A stretch of DNA of 64,000 bases from Nyssa sinensis (Eukaryota > Streptophyta > Magnoliopsida > Cornales > Nyssaceae): NCBI GenBank assembly GCA_008638375.1, contig CM018038.1, positions 16,018,515 through 16,082,514 of the forward strand. The letters are read 5' to 3'. The notes beneath the pieces were generated by a model that was not told the DNA's origin, did no database searches, and was given only the letters and a program-made list of their open reading frames with translations. The position numbers were made by a program, and so were the translations under genes. Shown piece after piece: positions 44,789 through 58,067 of this stretch (the stretch's first letter is position 1; each line of letters starts with the position of its first letter).

Positions 44789-47700
44789 TTATTGATAATA
44801 TTTTCAAAAGTGTTCAATGTTCCAAGGCCTAGGTACAGGCTTCCCAGTTACATCCTCCAACCAATAAGTCGTGGGTCTGATGATCTTGGTTATCTTGTAG
44901 GACCCTTCACAATTAGGGGAGAGTTTTTCCATGGTGGGATCTTTAGTGTTCAGGAATACCCTTCTCAAGACGAGGTCCCCAATCTGAAAATTGAGAGGTT
45001 TTAAGCCTTGACTGAAACTTTTAGCCATTCTTTGCTGGCATGCTTCAGTCTTGATCCAAGCTTACTCACTCATCTCTTCAAGTAGATCTAGATTCTCTAC
45101 AAGCTGGTGATTATTGGTCTCCTGATCAAAGTGATCCGTTCTAAGGGTCGGCATGCCAATCTTGATAGGGATGACTGTTTCAGTACCGTAGGCAAATGAG
45201 AACGGTGTTTTTGCAGTTGGTATTCTTCTAGTAGTTCGGTAGGCCCAGAGTACTCCAGGGAGCTCTTCGACCCATCTCCCTTTGGCCTCTTCCAACCTCT
45301 TCTTAAGAGCGTCAAAAATTGTGCAGTTGGTGACTTCAGCTTGCCCATTAGCTTGGGGATGCCATGGTGAAGAGAAGTGATGGTTGATGTGCAGGTCTTC
45401 ACAGAATTTACCAAACACCTTCCCAGCAAACTGTGTGTCATTGTCTAAAATGATAACGCGGGGTATACTGAACCTGCAGACTATGTTCTTCCATGTGAAG
45501 TTTTTTACCTCCACCTTTATGATGTGAGTTAATGGTTCAGCCTCTACTCATTTGGAGAAGTAGTCAATGCCAACCAGTAGGAATCTCATGTTTTGAGCGG
45601 CCTTCGGCAGTGGCCCTACAATGTCCATCCCCCATTGAGCAAAAGGCCAAGGACTGACGATAAGAATGAGCTCATGATGAGGTTGGTGCTGGTATGAAGC
45701 AAATCATTGACACTTATCACACCTTTGGACGTATTCTTTGGCTTGTTTTAACATGTCATGCCAGTAATAACCATGAGTCAGAGCTCAATGGGCTATGGTC
45801 CTACCACTATTGTGGTTATCACAGATTCCTTCATGTATTTTGGTCATGACGTAATGGGACTCCTCTGGAGATAAGCACCGTAGGAAGGGTTGTGTGTAGG
45901 ATCTTTGATATAGCTTTTTGTTTAGGATTAGATACCGAGCTGTTCTGATATGAATCATTTGGGCCTAATTTTTGTCTTCGAGAAGCAGTCCTTCCTTTAT
46001 AAACTGGATGATGGGAGTCATCCAATTTTGAATTTGCTCTGAAATTTGAGAGGACTGTACTTCTTCGATGCTCGGCTTTGATTGGTAAGAGACTCTCACC
46101 GTTGAATACCTCTCTGACCTGAGGTGGGAGGCCATATTTGCTAAAGCATCAACTCTAGAGTTTTGGCTTCTTTCAATCTTTTGAATGGTGAATTGGTGGA
46201 AAGAGAGCTTTAATGATTTCACTAACTTTGAATATCGGATCATCATGTTATCCTTGGTGAAAAATTCTCCTGACACTTAACTTACCACAAGTTGGGAGTC
46301 AAAGAATGGTTCAAGACTCAAAGCTTCGCATTCCAAGGCCAGTTTCATCCCGAGGATAAGTACTTCGTACTCGGCTTCGTTATTAGAAACTCTGAACCCC
46401 AAGCTAACTACTTTCTCAATTGTGATTCCATCGGGGGAGTGGAGTACTATGCCCACTTCTGAGCCTCTGTCGATGGATGACCTGTCACTGTAGAGTTGCC
46501 ATACTGTGGTGTCTGTGTTAGCTTGTGCTTTAACATGTAGCGCTGGAGTAAATTTTGCAACAAAATTTGCCAGTGCTTGCCCTTTGATGGAGGTCTGTGG
46601 AACATAAGATATATCAAATTCTCCTAAGTCCACAGACCATTTGATCAGTCGTACTGAGAGTTCAGGCCTGTGCAGGAGATTTTAAAGGATAAGATATAGG
46701 GATTATGATGGGATGCGCCTGAAAGTAAGGTCTGAGCTTCCGAGCGAATATCATTAAGGCCAAGGCTAGTTTCTCAATTTTGGAATATTTTACTTCAGTA
46801 TCTAGAAGCATTTTGCTGATATAAAAAGCTGGCCTTTGAATCCCCTTGTCTTCTTTGACTAATGCAGAAATGATGGCATTCTCTGATACTGCTAAGTATA
46901 GGAGTAATTTTTCTCCTTGCACTAGTTTTGAAAGAAGTTAGGGGGAAGCCAAATACTGCTATAGTTCCTGGAAAGCTTTTTCACATTTAGGGGTCCACTT
47001 TAGGGCCTTACTCTCCCTCAAGGCTCTAAATAACGGGAGGCACTGGTCTGTAGACTTAGAGATGAATCTGTTCAGAACTGCTATCCTTCTATTCAGGCTT
47101 TGGATATCCTTTTTGGTTTTCGGTGACTCTAATTCAATCAGAGCTTTTATCTGCGAGGGGTCTGCCTCAATCCCCCTTTAAGAGAACAGAAAACCTAAGA
47201 ATTTCCCCTTGGTGATCCCGAAGGTAAACTTTGAGGGGTTCAGCTTCATCTTGTGCTGCCTTAGGATGTTAAATGTTTGGCTCAAATGCTGGATGTGGTC
47301 ATTCTTCCGAAGGCTTTTGACTAACATGTCATCAATGTAGACCTCCATTATGCCTCAAATTAGGAAGCAAAACATTTTGTTCACCAGACGTTAGTATGTG
47401 GCACCAGCTTTTTTCAGACCGAACGACATTACTCTATAACAATAGAGACCTCGTTCCAATATGAAGGTTGTCTTTTCTTAGTCTGGAGGATACATCTGAA
47501 TTTGATTGTATCCAAAGTAGGTATCCATGAAGCTCATGTGCTTATGTCCTCCGGTTGCATCAACTAGCTAATCAATCCTAGGGAGAGGGAAGTTGTCTTT
47601 GGGACAGGCTTTGTTGAGTTCGGTGTAGTCAACTCAGACCCTTCATTTGCCATTCTTCTTCTTAGCAAGTACTGTGTTAGCGAGCCACTCTAGATAGAAT

Positions 47701-50491
47701 ACTTCTCTTATCATTCCTGTGCTCAGCAACCTCTAGACCTCTTCATTGATGATCCTGTGGCGTTCAAGGGCGAATGTCTTCCTTTTCTATCTTACCAAAG
47801 GATGGTCTAGGTCTGTCATTATATTATGGGAGATGAAGTTAGGGTTTATTCCTTCCATATCCTTGGTCTCCCAAACGAATACCGACAGGTTACTTCTCAG
47901 GAATTCAACCATTTCCTGTTGCTCAGAGAGGGACAGATATGAGCTTATCTATAAATATCATTCTCCCCCTTTAGTACTGACGAGAACCTTGATGGGTTCG
48001 TCCATAAGTTTGGCCACGCTATCCCTTTCCCTAGGGCTTAATGGCTCGTTGATCTCGGAGGGGCACTCCTCTACTTTATGAAAGTCGGAAGGTGTAGGAC
48101 CTTTTCCTTCACAAAGGTGTTGTGATTGTTATTTGGGGACTTTTTCCTTCAATGCAAGAGCATGACATTCTCGGGCAGTTGGCTGACAGCCCTTGATGGA
48201 AAAGACCTTGTCCTTCTGAACATACTTCAAGCACTGATGAAGGGTCGAGGTGACCACTCCCATCTGATGGAGCCAAGGTCTCCCGATGATGACATTGTAA
48301 GGGGACTTAGAGTCCAGAACCATGTACTCAGATATCAACGTCTTCTGATCGTCTCATTCTCTCGTTGTGGTCGAAAGGTCTGTTTGCTTAGTGGGGTACT
48401 GAGGTTCCAATCGAATCTTGGCATTACGACGGTGGTGGCCTTAATGTCATTTAGGTTGAACTTTATGTGTTTGAAGGGTTCGTAAAATAGCACGTTAATA
48501 GAGATTCCTGTGTCCACCAGAACCCTTATGATCTCAAAATTGACGATCTTGAGTGAGATGACAAAGGCATCACTGTGAGGGCAGTGTACCCCAACAAAAT
48601 CCAACTTTGAGAACTGGATTTACGGTCCCTACCTCAGCCTTTTTTCAATGGTAATATTTGAAGGACGTTAGGCTCTACCCTTGCCTCTTGAGCATACCAT
48701 TTCCTGGCTCGGTTGGACATTCCTGTCATCGTGTTTTCAGTAAGGAGGACAAAGATGACTTGATTGTTCTGGCGCAGTTGCTCATTCCAAGCCTCCCTAT
48801 GTCCAGGCCTCTACTCTTGTCTCCTTTGTTGTGGTATATCGTCACGGAGGTTCTGCCTCCCATCTTGTCGGACGAACTCTCGCAACCACCCTCTTCTGAT
48901 GAGGTGTTCAATCTCTTGCTTAAGAGCTTTGCATTCGTCAATGCTATGTCCATGATCTTTGTGAAAATCACAATACTTGTTTTAATCTCTAGTGTCGGGA
49001 TTGCACTTTAGCAGCTCTGACCATTTCAAGTCCTCACGGGTCTGTACCTGCTGGAGTATGTGAGTGAATGAGGCATTCAGAGGGGTAAACGTTTCGTACC
49101 TTTTAAAGTTAAGATTGTTCTGGGTTCTGGATGCCATCCTCTTATCGGGACTTTTGACCTTCTTCTTAGTTACACTGACATACCTCTTCTGAACGTGATC
49201 ATCCTTTTGAGCCTACTATTTCACCTTTCGGAATGACATCTTTTTATCCTCCAAGTTTATGTATTTTTATGCCCTCTTCATGAGTGCCGCCATGTTGACG
49301 GGAGGATTCTTTGTCAAAGAGTTTTGGAAGCATCCAAGGTTTAGGCCAGAGGTAAGGGCTGCTACTAGGAAGCTTGGGCTGCAATCCATTATCTCTGTGA
49401 GCTTGGTATTGAAGCGAGCGATATACTCCCGAAGTGACTCCCGCTTTGCCTATTTTATAGTTAGCAAGAACTTTGGCCCTTTCCTTAGCTTCCTGTTGGT
49501 CAGGAATCGATTAAGGAATTGCTTACTGAGCTCATAGATATTGGTGATCGATTCTTGGGGGAGGTTATGGAACCACTTCAGAGTAGTACCTTTGAATCTT
49601 GTCATGAAAGTGCGGCACATAAAGGCATTAAAAGCCCCATGCAGAGCTATCATATGCTGATGATGAGAGAGATGATCTTCAGGGTCTTCAGACCCATCAT
49701 AGAGGGTGAACTTTGGGACAACGAACTTTTTTGGCCGCTCTTCTGCCATTATGGTAGAGGTGAACCGTATGGCGAACCTCCCGAAAAGCTTTCCTAGTTC
49801 ATCTTGCTCTAGAGGGGCTTGGGTCCCTTTGGTAAAGACAGTTTGTTCCATGGAATCTGTTATCTCCTCCGTTCTTTAAGGAACTCTAGGCAGAACTGGT
49901 TGTGGATTTGGGCACCTCTGTCGGCCCTATCTCACAGCTTTAGTCCCTATATGCAGGGGATGAGTTTGTCCAATAGTGGTAGGGGGATGTTGCCCTCCCT
50001 GAACTAGGGGGCCAGTACTGGTAAGGGCTGGAACTCTCTTGTGGCACTGGATCGGCCCCCGAGGCTGCTGGAGTTGGGATCCTCGTTTTGTTTTGATAGT
50101 GGGTAGCGGGGTGAAAATCGGCCATCCCTCTCCCTACAACAGTTGATGTCTGGGGGTCAGCCCTTATGTGAGTGGTACCATAGGAGTGTACTGACTGCAC
50201 GTTAAGGGTCTCCTCGTTGGGAGGTCCTCCGCCCATGGTGGTGGCGGGAGGCTATGCCCTTTCATTAGCAACTTTGGTAGGAGGATGAGGGGTATTGATT
50301 CGCTGGTTCTGGGCTAACAGAGCCAGAGCTTGGGACATAGCAACGAGCTGTTCTTACATCTGGTTGGATTGTCGTTAAATCTAATCGAGTTATTGTTGTA
50401 GGTGACTGGGTGTTTGCCCCCTTCCTCTCCTTGCGGGAGGCTGATTTCGGGGGTTTTAAGAACTCTTTCTAGGACGAAGATTGGGAGCCAT
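44789..50491 (-). pseudogene. gag-pol polyprotein of the Tat-type element, degenerate
   Basis: The minus-strand coding signal runs from an ATG near 50491 to TAA at 44789, with many stops and frame changes. Domains in order: gag core (about 49850-49450, KKFVVPKFTLYDGSEDPEDH and LKWFHNLP); aspartic protease (48604-48335, LVDTGISINVLF); reverse transcriptase (about 47900-46960, with YIDDMLVKSL near 47340); a first RNase H (46922-46650, ISALVKEDKGIQRPAFYISK); a second, better preserved RNase H (about 46540-46100, LYSDRSSIDRGSEVGIVLHS, NNEAEYE, DSQLVVS); integrase (about 45800-45060, catalytic Asp in ILDNDTQF and Glu in NGQAEVTN); and a C-terminal integrase tail (45028-44804). Because of the stops it cannot make an intact polyprotein. 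Confidence 0.9.
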
Positions 50492-50562
50492 TGTCTTTTT
50501 AGAAGGAAAAGACAAAGGATTTGCTGCTCTTGACAAAGAGAATTAGTATGAACGATTTTCAT

Positions 50563-50580
50563 TTCCCAAAAACGGTGCCA
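50563..50580 (-). other. Primer-binding site of the Tat-type element
   Basis: Three bases inside the 5' LTR the minus strand reads TGGCACCGTTTTTGGGAA. It resembles the TGGCGCCGTTGCCGGGG type, complementary to the 3' end of tRNA-Asp and used by Tat/Athila elements, with several changes. Confidence 0.6.
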
Positions 50581-50583
50581 AAC

Positions 50584-52360
50584 TGATGTTGCACTTTCTG
50601 ATCAGTTGGGGTTTCACTCTTCGTCACCTATCAAGAACTCAAAGATTAGAAGGCCACCAGGTAGGCTCCGATGGTAGCCGCTCTGATGATAAAGTTAGTA
50701 AAAGTAAAAGACTATAATTGAAAGAAATTGATTGACTGTAATTGAAAAGCTCACCTTAGGGTTTTATTTATAGGCTGCAAACTTCCTAAGTTGATTATGA
50801 TTCAGAGTTGTAAAAGTAGGGATTTGAAGATATCCGAGAATAGCAGTTGCCATGTTGAACTTTGTTTCCTTATTTTGAGATCGGTAGGGCAGTGATCAGC
50901 TCAAGACTCTTCTAGATGTTGGGTTCATAACTACAACGGAAGCGATTTCAAAAATCTATTTGGATATTTTTCTTTACATGAATCATACAATCTTGAAAAG
51001 AAGGTTAAGAATTACCTTGTTCTTAATTTTCTTAATTGTTGAAGAAGACTTCTTGAAGAGATTGATGCAATCTTCATTCTCTTTCTCTTCTAGGTATTTT
51101 CCTCTTTTTCCTTAGGCAAACCATATCGTAGGAGAGTGGGCTGCCTCTTATTTTTGTCTAGTACAAAAACTTATAATAAACAGCTCCCTACATATCATAT
51201 ATATAGGGCTTAATTAGGGCAAGAGAAGGGATCTAGTGGGTCCTAATAAGTTAGCTTTCAATTAATCAATTATATCTTAATTATCTCATAATTAAATTAA
51301 TTGACTAATTAATTTCAATTAACTCCACTATATAATTGAAATTTCACTCCAACTTAGTAGAATAGAGTAAACCTATATACACTATACTTTTGTAGTTGGC
51401 CCCTCTACATGGATATTAATAATTAGGATTATAATGTCAAATTAATTCTCTAATTATTTTAAGAACCTAATTCAATAATTATTAATCACTTTCAATTGGT
51501 CATCATTTTAATAAACAATTTACTGAAAAGACCGGATTCAAATTTTAATGATTAACCTATTGAATTAGCACAAAAGTAATATCCATCTCTCTAATATATA
51601 GAGTGTAGATTCCATCTTGAGAATATGTATTCCCACAGTCTAAATAATGACTTCCTAAGATACCGAGGTGTTAATCTAAAAGACCTCACTCATTGGTAAC
51701 TCAAAGTCATCACTATTCAAAACTTGAGTTTACTATCCTCTCAGGATTAAGAGTTTACTGCGAATAGTGAATAAGAAAATTATTAAAGGTGATAGTCCCA
51801 AATAACGCGTTTCTTATAGTAATCCAATTCAGTGTATTCCTAATACATTAATACAATAACCTAAAGTCCACTACTCTGATGGTTGAGATAAACCACCTTA
51901 TCACATAAAGGTTAACTATATTACAGCTTTACAGATAAAATGTCCAGTCTTATCAATAGTTGCGAACAATTCTAAAATTTCCTATATAAGCAGTTCATAT
52001 CTCTTGTGTATAAATCTTATTTATACATATGAACCACTCCTAATGATAATTCAATGAGTAATCATCTCATGATATATTGCAACATTCAAACATATGATAA
52101 TATGAAATTTAATAATAAATCAAATCTATTAAATAATAATAAGATGTCTTGGATATGAGGGCACACATCTTAACACTAGGTACATACTCAATACTTCCTG
52201 CTCTAGATGAAGGGTTTGCGCCATTCTGATCAATGAACGTCTGGATCCCTTGTGGTTGTCTGATCTAAATAGCTTTATGTTATTTCCTGACCTGCACATA
52301 AAAGAGCTCTATATATACACGTGTCAAGCTTGGGTTAGGCTGTCACTTTATGGTACATCA
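50584..52360 (-). repeat. 5' LTR of the Tat-type element, interrupted
   Basis: It starts TGATGTTGCACTTTCTGATC and ends TGTCACTTTATGGTACATCA. The two pieces, 50584-50916 and 52176-52360, together match the 507-bp LTR at 40566-41072. The gap is a nested solo LTR. Confidence 0.92.
50917..52175. mobile_element. Solo LTR nested in the Tat-type 5' LTR
   Basis: A 1,259-bp insertion with ends TGTTGGGTTCATAAC and CACACATCTTAACA (TG...CA, inverted TGTT...AACA), between 5-bp flanks ctaga (50912-50916) and ctagg (52176-52180), 4 of 5 matching. It contains no coding region, primer site or second LTR, so it is best explained as a solo LTR left by recombination. The Copia-like style is an impression only. 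Confidence 0.7.
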
Positions 52361-52365
52361 CTATG

Positions 52366-52702
52366 CAATTGGGTTTCTACATATGGTGAGATCCACTCCC
52401 TCTTACAAATGAACTTTCTTTATTTTACCATTTTAATTTGAATATAGAGGCACCTAACCCAATACTATGACATTGCTGGCCGATGTATCTAAAGCATAAA
52501 ATATGCAAACTATAATTAGGAATGACAACTGAATAGGTTCTGGTGCGGCTTCTCCCTTATTCCCACCCTACCCCATCTCTGTTTAAAAATTAAGTTTTTA
52601 AATTTTTTAAAATAAAACTAATCAACTAATATTATTAAAAATATAAATTCATATTTAAATATATATATATATATACATATATTAAAATATATACATATTT
52701 AG
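52366..52702. other. Short spacer with a repeat fragment (family copy 3)
   Basis: From 52518 ('taggaatgacaactgaatag', 'ccctaccccatctctg') to 52702 the sequence resembles the left part of the GC-ended, AT-bodied repeats at 18850 and 27030. It stops at the LTR at 52703, so the next element probably inserted into this repeat. Confidence 0.4.
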
Positions 52703-53807
52703 TGTCATACCCTAAGTAAGTTTAGTTGTTATGGACATACTTGATGGCACCTTACACCAAGTCATGTTCCAAGTCAGGCAAGCAAGGTGGTTGATAACCT
52801 TACACAAAATATTATGGTTGTTCTTGTTGAGCCAAGGAAATGTACTTTAGCATATAGATGGGGGAGTTGGTCTCCTTCACTGAGTTATGGTGTTGCAAAG
52901 GATTGTATCTACTCCCGTTGGACCGATAATTGTTCCTAAGACATATATAAGTGGGGTCTTCCTCCCCACCACCCCAAAGCATGAGAGCAGCATACCTAGG
53001 CAAGCCTTGGCACGGCATGGCTTGCCTAAGCCCTATGGACCCTTCGGTGTTGGCTATTTGGATTGGGGTAGAGCATAGGGCATAACTCAGTGGAATTATG
53101 ACTGAATTACATTGGCAACGTGGGAATGACTATGACAGCTAAAGGTTGACTAAATGAGTGTCATTGGCATGTGCGATACATATGACTTGATAGCATGGCA
53201 TGGGTGCACTCCAGCATGAAAGCAGTTGAATGCATAGCATAGGTGCAGCCCACCATGAATAAGGGTGGTTTGCTCTATTCGTGGCTATTGGACACGTAGA
53301 CCAGTTGGGCTACCTTTGTGCATATCAAACATGTGTGTATATTTATATAACACATGTAAGTATATATATAACACATGTGCAATGTGTTGGCATAACAGTT
53401 ACAGCAAGTGACAGGCAATTCTCTTCCATAAAGATAGTGGTCTACTATAGTTTTCAACTGCCCTATACAGATGGCAACTTTGTGGGCGTGGTAGCAAGGC
53501 AGGAGCAGTTCTTAGTAATTGTCATACCTTAGGTGGCGCAGCCAGATTAGTCTAGCAAACCCTTGGGCAGTTGGGGGTGTCAACCGCTATCTCCTCTGTT
53601 TATTTAAACACACCAAGGTCCTGCAATGGAGGCAGAGAGCCTTTGGTAGAATTAGGATTTCTTTGTAATCTGATTGATGTCAATATAAAGGTTTGGGAGT
53701 GTTTTCCTTGTAAACGTGTATTGTATTTACTGTGTGTGTGCTACCTAACGAATTGAGGGTTGGTTGTAGAGGCAACGCCATCATTGGGGCAACATTGCTG
53801 CCAAGCA
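52703..53807 (+). repeat. 5' LTR of the chromovirus-type element
   Basis: It starts TGTCATACCCTAAGTAAG and ends near GCTGCCAAGCA. It contains the repeated 'ataacacatgt' motif around short AT runs at 53341-53380. The internal gag ATG follows at 53830. Confidence 0.85.
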
Positions 53808-53829
53808 AGCATGGTTTTGATCGAAAACC

Positions 53830-56800
53830 ATGGCTGGTGATGGTAATGCTGAGTTATGTGAGCGAGTGACAAGGCTAGAGGATTTCGTGGGTGCTCTACC
53901 GGATGATGTGATGCCTCTTTTGGTGCAGTTTGATAGGTTGTCCCAAGAGTTGTTGAATGTTCAGAGAACACAAGAAAAAATCGGACATACCGAAGACGAT
54001 CATTATCTTGAATCAAACAACAAGATAAACGATCTTCTTGTGGATGTCAGTTCTCTAGCCAAAGCTTTGAAGGAGAGAGTTCGTTCTCTTGAAGATGAGG
54101 TGTCTCTCATGAAATGGGTCTTGTATCAGACGAGTCCAGTGGTGCACAAGAGTTCGTAGAAGGCCAAAGTCCCTGACCCGAAACCTTTCTCTAATGCACA
54201 CAGTGCAAAGGAGTTGGAAATTTTTTTATGGGATATGAGCCATTATTTCAAAGCAATCCGGACCCCGGATGTAGAGAAGGTCGAGCTCACTAGTATGTAT
54301 CTTACCGGAGATGCAAAATTGTGGTGGCACACATGATCTGAGGACAATTCATGTCCATAGATCATGACCTGGGATTCTTTAGTCCATGAAATGAAGGAGC
54401 ATTTTTTGTCGAGCAACAAGGTTTGGTAAGCACGTGATGTTCTACGCAAACTCAAACATACTGGTACTGTTCAAGATTATGTTAAGCAATTTTCTTCCCT
54501 TATGCTTGACATTAATAATATATCTGAGGAAGATAAACTATTCAATTTCATGGCTGAATTGCAAGGATGGGCACAGTTAGAATTACGATGGCAAGGCGTT
54601 AAGGACTTGTCTGCAGTAATGACGGCTATTGATGCTCTTGTTGATTATCGCCCATAATCGAATTCTAGGGAGAAATATGGTAAGGGTAAATCAAAGGAGC
54701 AATAAAAAGGAAAAGGTTTTAACAACAAGAAGAAGAAAGATGAAAAATTTACTTCTTCTTCTTTAGTAGAAAAGAGTACGGACAAACCTTCCACATCTAA
54801 GAATAGAAAGGGTTATTTTATTTGTAATGACCCACACTGTGACATGAACTGCCCCAAGATGGAGAAGTTGAGTGCTCTTGTTGTAGAAGACTCAACTTTT
54901 GACCATTCAGAGGAACCCACACGAGTCAACCCTTTCCATATCTTGAATGTAATTCAGAAGAAAGAGGAACCAACAGCTGGAAAGGGGTTGATGTATGTGT
55001 AGGTCCTATTGAACAATGTTGTTGTCCATGTTATGATCGATACTAAAGTCACTCACAACTTTATTTCTGATCACGAAGTATAGTGACTTGGTCTTTCTCT
55101 GGTTAGTGATTCCAACAGAATCAAAGCCGTAAATGTAGAACCAGTTGGCGGAATGACTAAAGATGTTCCCTTGAAAGTTGGCGATTGGCGAGGCCAATGT
55201 AGTTTTATGATGGTTCCCTTAGATGATTTCCAAGTAATTCTTGGGCTATATTTTTTTACGAAGGCGAAGGTTTCTGTTATGCCTCATCTGCAGGACCTTT
55301 TTGTATCATGGACTTGCCAAGTCCTTATTTTGTTTCTTTAAGCAAAGCCGGAAGTGTAGTGGAGATGTGTCAGCACTACAACTCAAAGATGGACTTAGAA
55401 ATGGGCAAATGACTTATCTGGCCATGTTGTTCAAGGAAGAAACAGAGGAAGAACTGCAACCTATACCTGAACCTATACAAAAATTGCTTGTTGAGTTCAA
55501 GGATGTAAAGCTAGATCACTTTCCGTCCAGATTACCGCCAAAAAGGGAGATTGACCACCAGATTGAGCTAATTTCGGGTGCTAAATCCCCATGCTCAAGC
55601 CCTTTATCACATGGCTCCCTCTAAGCTTGCTGAGTTAAGAAAATAACTCATTGATCTTTTGAAGGCTAGTTTTATCTAGCCCTCTAAAGCGCCATATGGT
55701 GCTCCAGTTTTGTTCCAGAAGAAGAATGATGGTTCTCTTAGGCTTTGTGTTGATTATAGAGCCCTCAACAAAATGACAGTCAGAAACAATTATCCAGTCC
55801 CTATAGCTGATAAGCTGTTTAATAGACTTGGGAATGCAGTATACTTCACCAAGATGGATTTGCGATCTGGGTATTATCAAGTCAAAATTACGGAGGGGGG
55901 TGAATCCAAAATAACCTGTGTTACAAGGTATGACTCTTATGAGTACTTGGTCATGCCATTTGGCTTAACCAATGCTCCTGCAACTTTCTGTACTTTAATG
56001 AACAACGTATTATAGGAATACATTGATCATTTTATTATCATTTATTTGGATGATATAGTTGTTTTTAGTCAGACCTTAGAAGAACTTGTTGATCATTTAA
56101 GGTTGACATTGACTAAGTTGAGAGAAGCAGAACTATACTTAAATCCCGAGAAGTGTGAGTTTGGACAGAAGGAGATCATGTTCCTTGGTCATATTATTTT
56201 TAAAGGTACTGTGTGGATGGACCCAAAGAAAATTATTGCCATTCTTGAATGGCTAGTGTCGACTAAAGTGACAGAACTTCGATCTTTCTTAGGCTTAGCC
56301 AACTACTACAGAAAGTTCATCAAGAACTATTCAAAGAAAGTGGCAGTTTTGACAAACCTTTTACGAAAGGATAGACCATGGAAGTGGATTCATGAATGCC
56401 AAGAAGCATTTGATCGCTTGAAGGTGGTGGTGACTAGTAACCCTATTCTGAAACTTCCTAATTTTGATTTACTTTTTAGGTACAGACTGATCAGGTTGAA
56501 AATCAGGTTGCAGATGCTCTCAGTAGAAAACTAATTGTGAAAGAGAACATTGCAACCCTAAGCCTTATTGCTGGAAATGTGTTGGAAAAGATCATAATCC
56601 AAACAGAAAGCGGTCCTGTGACTAGACTATTGTTACGGCAAGTCCAGGACGGGATCACGAGACGGTTTTGGATAGAGGAAGGCATCCTCTATGCTAAAAG
56701 AATGAGACCTTATGTCCCTAAGTCTAAGGGCATCAAACAGTTGCTGCTAAAAGAGTCTCATGATTCTCTTTGGGTAGGATATCCAGGCTAGAAGCGGTCT

Positions 56801-58017
56801 CTTGCCTTATTTTCTGAAAGCTATTATTAGCCCTAAATAGAAGTTGATGTTGAACTGTTTGTGCAAACTTTCTTGGTGTGGCAACATGACAAAACTGAAA
56901 AGAAGAAGAGGAGTACTTTAAAACCACTCCCAATTTCAAACAGACCTTGGGAGAGTGTTTCTATGGATTTCGTCAATGGATTGCCTAAATTTAATGACTA
57001 TACTTCAATTTTTGTTATGGTTGACAGATTTTTTAAGTATGTAACTTTTGTACTAGCCCTTAAAATTTGTTCTGTTGAGATCACAACACAACTATTTTTC
57101 AAGCATATTGTCAAATATTGGGGGCTTCCCCTAGACATTGTTAGCGACAAAGATGTTAGATTTACCAGAAGGTTTTGGACAGCTTTATTCAAGATGAGGG
57201 GCTCAAAACTGAACTTTTCAACTAGCAATCACCCACAGACTGATGGACAGACAAAAAAGGTGAATGTTATACTTGAGGAATATTTGAGGCATTATGTAAC
57301 AACAAATCAACAGAACTGGGTTGACTCGCTTGATGTGGCACAATTCTGCTACAATTTACAACAAAGTTCTTCTACTGGTCAAGCCCCTTTAGAGTTGGCA
57401 ACGGGCTAGCAGCCTCTTACACTGCATGAAGTTACCAAGCAAAAGTCCCAAGGCTGATGCCCTGCAGTATATCGGTTTGCCAGATTGCAGTAGGAAAGGA
57501 TTGAAGAAGTAAGAGATTGCTTAGTAAAGGCTGGAAAGATTATCAAAAAGTGGGCTGATAAGAGTCGCAAACCAATAAAGTTTGATTTGGGGGATAAAGT
57601 GATGCTGAAACTCACCCCTCAGATCTAGAAGAAAATAATTCAAAAAACTACTCATAAAAGGCTTATTCAACAATACGATGGGCCTTTTTTTGTCACTAAA
57701 CGGATCAGAAGATTGCCTTGTAGGCTGGATTTACCCAACCGACTCAAGTTGCATTCAGTATTCCATATAAGGTTTTTGAAAAAGTATAATGAATACCTAA
57801 CTGATTCTTCAAGAACTAATCAGGTACGGGCACCTCCCACCATCAGACAACAATACATGGATATGGTCGAGGCCATATTGGACCATTGGATTGAGGGAAT
57901 GAGTAAGAAGAATAGAAGGACATACTATTTAGTCATGTGAAAAGGAAAGGGGACAGAAAAAGCAATGTGGGAGAAAGACACAATGCTATAGAAATTTGAG
58001 AAAGTGATTGAATAGTA
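53830..58017 (+). pseudogene. gag-pol of the chromovirus-type element, RNase H lost
   Basis: gag starts MAGDGNAELCERVTRLEDFV at 53830 and continues to a zinc knuckle near 54815 (ICNDPHCDMNCPK), whose first Cys is replaced by Tyr. The protease Asp-Thr-Gly reads Asp-Thr-Lys (MIDTKVTHNFIS, about 55035). Reverse transcriptase is well preserved at 55700-56480 ([38 protein letters not shown] near 56045). At about 56475 the reading jumps from PNFDLLF straight to [10 protein letters not shown], so the RNase H domain is missing. Integrase follows (56540-57410, VSDKDVRFT, NHPQTDGQT), and a chromodomain ends it (57860-58010, VEAILDHWIEGM, RRTYYLVM). There are multiple stops and frame changes. Confidence 0.88.
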
Positions 58018-58051
58018 CTTGGAGTCTCTTCCAACGAGGATGTTTGGTTTT

Positions 58052-58067
58052 TTTGGTGGGGAAGGAT
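58052..58067 (+). other. Polypurine tract of the chromovirus-type element
   Basis: GGTGGGGAAGGAT directly precedes the right LTR. Confidence 0.65.

Larger units (their letters stand above)
40566..52360 (-). mobile_element. Ty3/gypsy LTR retrotransposon, Tat-type, minus strand
   Basis: The element is bounded by TGATGT...ACATCA LTRs and flanked by a perfect 5-bp target duplication, ctatg, at 40561-40565 and 52361-52365. On the minus strand the order is 5' LTR, primer-binding site, gag, protease, reverse transcriptase, two RNase H domains, integrase, tandem repeats, an opposite-strand gene region, polypurine tract, 3' LTR. The doubled RNase H, the gag type and the opposite-strand gene are features of the Tat lineage. 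Comparing the first 110 bases of the two LTRs I count about 14 differences, so it is an old insertion. Its length is inflated by a solo LTR at 50917-52175. Confidence 0.9.
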
